Assembly (NCBI RefSeq): GCF_001750685.1
Contig: NZ_CP017269.1
Location: 4,753,416 to 4,817,415, forward strand
Direction: 5' to 3'
Origin: Geosporobacter ferrireducens
Lineage (GTDB): Bacteria; Bacillota; Clostridia; Peptostreptococcales; Thermotaleaceae
DNA: 64,000 nt
Part shown: positions 62,915 to 64,000 of the stretch, one piece after another
Layout of the letters: every line of letters begins with the position of its first letter
How positions within the stretch are numbered: the first letter of the stretch is position 1
The notes under the pieces: model-generated
Seen by the model: the letters and a program-made list of their open reading frames with translations, nothing else
Database searches by the model: none
What the model was told of the DNA's origin: nothing
Program-made: the position numbers and the translations under genes

Positions 62915-63304
62915 ATGATTAGAGCATATTTAGCAGGAATTTCAACGCATTATGAGGGTGAAGACATAGAAATTAGATATCATATTTATGAGAATCAATC
63001 TTTAATATCTAAAAAATCAGTTTTTCAAGCATATAGAAAACCGGCAATTGTAGGTCAAGTTGCGCTGCTAACACTTCTAAAGGAATTAGAACAATATATT
63101 GGAACAGAGATCATCATTATTGTGAATGATGCGGCTTTAAAGGAGCAAATTAGGGGAACAACTAAAACAAAAAATAAAGATGTTTTAAAAATGTCAAGCG
63201 TTGTCAGAGAAGAATTGACTAAATTTAAAAATCTGCTTACGATCAAGAATGTTAGTGGGGATCGGTCAGAGCTAGCAAAATGGAATGAAGAATTACAACC
63301 CTAA
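62915..63304 (+). CDS. Small protein, possibly RNase H-like
   Basis: A 129-residue protein not firmly recognised. It has an alternating sheet start (MIRAYLAGISTHYEGEDIEI) and a later part with GTTKTKNKDVLKMSSVVREE and VSGDRSELAKWNEELQ. The order strand-strand-helix then NKD...W and a closing D-x-x-x-A-x-W-N recalls the RNase H fold, but the catalytic acid set is not complete. Ribosome site GGAGG. Treat as a hypothetical protein with a possible RNase H-like fold. Confidence 0.6.
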   Translation: MIRAYLAGISTHYEGEDIEIRYHIYENQSLISKKSVFQAYRKPAIVGQVALLTLLKELEQYIGTEIIIIVNDAALKEQIRGTTKTKNKDVLKMSSVVREELTKFKNLLTIKNVSGDRSELAKWNEELQP

Positions 63305-63547
63305 TTTAGAGAAGCAAATTATAAGTCCGGATATAACGGTCAGAGTCAATTGAAATGCTATAATGACAATATTAAGAAATATTCTGATTCTGACCTTGTA
63401 TATTGAGAAGGAATGTGTTAAGCTTAATAAGCTAATAATATATTACTAACGGGTTAATTTATTTTTGATAAAACTCTCTTTGATTAATTTGGAGTGAGCT
63501 TTCCTCAGGAATTTTTAAATCCAAATAATTTAAGGAGGTATATGGAT
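63305..63547. other. Gap before the zinc-ribbon gene
   Basis: AT-rich, 243 bp. TTCTGATTCTGACCTTG and nearby ATATTAAGAAATATT dyads are visible but no clear promoter could be fixed. Confidence 0.35.
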
Positions 63548-63742
63548 ATGGCAGATAAAACGATTACGTGCAAGGATTGTGATTCAACTTTTATTTTTAA
63601 TGAAAGCGAACAGGCATTTTACAAAGAGAAAGGGTTCGAAAACGAACCACAAAGATGTCCAAGTTGCAGAGCGGCCAGAAAGCAGCAGCAAAGAGGAAAT
63701 AGAAACGGAAATAAAGGTTTTGGTGGCGGAAATAAGTGGTAA
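63548..63742 (+). CDS. Small zinc-ribbon protein
   Basis: A 64-residue protein of the zinc-ribbon kind with TITCKDCDSTFIFNESEQAF and NEPQRCPSCR, giving two CxxC pairs about 28 residues apart, then a flexible Arg/Gly/Asn-rich tail (GNRNGNKGFGGGNKW) that should bind RNA or DNA. The family is common in Clostridia, function not settled. ATG 63548 lies nine bases after AAGGAGG. A terminator follows. Confidence 0.88.
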   Translation: MADKTITCKDCDSTFIFNESEQAFYKEKGFENEPQRCPSCRAARKQQQRGNRNGNKGFGGGNKW

Positions 63743-63745
63743 TTA

Positions 63746-63771
63746 AGTAGGAGAGTATGGACTCTCCTTTT
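63746..63771 (+). terminator. Terminator after the zinc-ribbon gene
   Basis: AGGAGAGT-ATGG-ACTCTCCT followed by TTTTTT, 3 bp after the stop codon. Confidence 0.9.
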
Positions 63772-63931
63772 TTAATAAGACAGAGAATAATCAGTAGATT
63801 ATTAATACGGTGCAGGAAATAGAACAGAGAAACGAGATAAGACAGCGATAGAAGTGGACTATATTTGAGAGCCACTTTTATATTACTCTTAAAAGTATAA
63901 TATTGGAATTTATGTAAAAAATATTCAGGGG

Positions 63932-64000
63932 GTGTTTGATATTAGAAAACATGAACTACTTACAAAAGGGAATAAGGGCTATACGAGAAGGAATATGATG
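63932..64000 (+). CDS. Possible gene start cut by the window edge
   Basis: After CAGGGGG a frame from GTG 63932 stays open to the end (MFDIRKHELLTKGNKGYTRR). The start codon is too near the ribosome-like site for confidence, and an alternative frame stops quickly. Too short to identify. Confidence 0.25.
   Translation, partial: MFDIRKHELLTKGNKGYTRRNMM

Noticed and set aside
1..64000. CRISPR arrays, tRNA/rRNA genes, transposases, phage genes
   Set aside because: Looked for by eye and not seen; a tRNA or small RNA could still be missed without a structure search.

Overview
The window reads as chromosomal DNA of an anaerobic low-to-medium GC Firmicute of the class Clostridia. The evidence is strong AGGAGG ribosome sites, a tungsten aldehyde:ferredoxin oxidoreductase operon with a sigma-54 promoter, a T-box in front of asnA, cobalamin-riboswitch control, fused ECF-transporter ATPases, TRAP transporters and many AraC-type regulators. 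I see no tRNA, rRNA, CRISPR array, intact insertion sequence or phage module.

Layout. (1) 1-4210: a minus-strand tungsten operon (aor, a MoaD-like protein, a radical SAM maturase, a second MoaD-like protein) behind a -24/-12 promoter with three 17-bp upstream repeats. (2) 4477-9385: a rubrerythrin-like remnant, a TetR regulator and a divergent rifamycin phosphotransferase (rph) followed by an MFS exporter. (3) 9424-11255: an ECF sigma factor, its zinc-finger anti-sigma factor and a membrane-anchored protein, behind a self-type ECF promoter. (4) 11353-25289: a GC-richer island for metallophore or iron traffic: two AraC regulators, two pairs of half-size ABC transporters (one gene broken), a MATE exporter and a complete ECF importer, with Fur-type boxes at its front. 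(5) 25557-27709: a methyltransferase, a second-type ribosomal protein S4 under a Fur-family box, and an unknown protein.

(6) 27756-39113: an AT-rich catabolic cluster, probably for a sugar acid: a membrane AraC sensor, a DctP-like remnant, an RraA-family protein, two enolase-superfamily dehydratases, a TRAP transporter, an SDR and a zinc MDR dehydrogenase. (7) 39195-48771: the most unusual unit. A cobalamin riboswitch heads hyuA-hyuB-ecfS-ubiD-ecfAA'-ecfT-ubiX, with an LpdD-like prenyl-flavin chaperone gene converging from the other side. This joins a lactam-type hydrolase, a prenylated-FMN decarboxylase system and a dedicated vitamin-type importer whose fused ATPase has one degenerate ATP site. 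(8) 49134-57143: a YiiX-like papain-fold enzyme and a signalling group (7TM histidine kinase-REC-GGDEF; an output-less Cache-HAMP protein; an OmpR-type regulator; a Cache-HAMP histidine kinase). (9) 57298-64000: a YfcC-type carrier, a T-box-controlled asnA and small housekeeping or unknown genes.

An 83-nt element with three hairpins occurs twice, at 27756 and 39423, about 88 percent identical. The second copy is the expression platform of the cobalamin riboswitch; the first has no recognisable aptamer. Starts were chosen by ribosome-site spacing and are often downstream of the longest reading frame.
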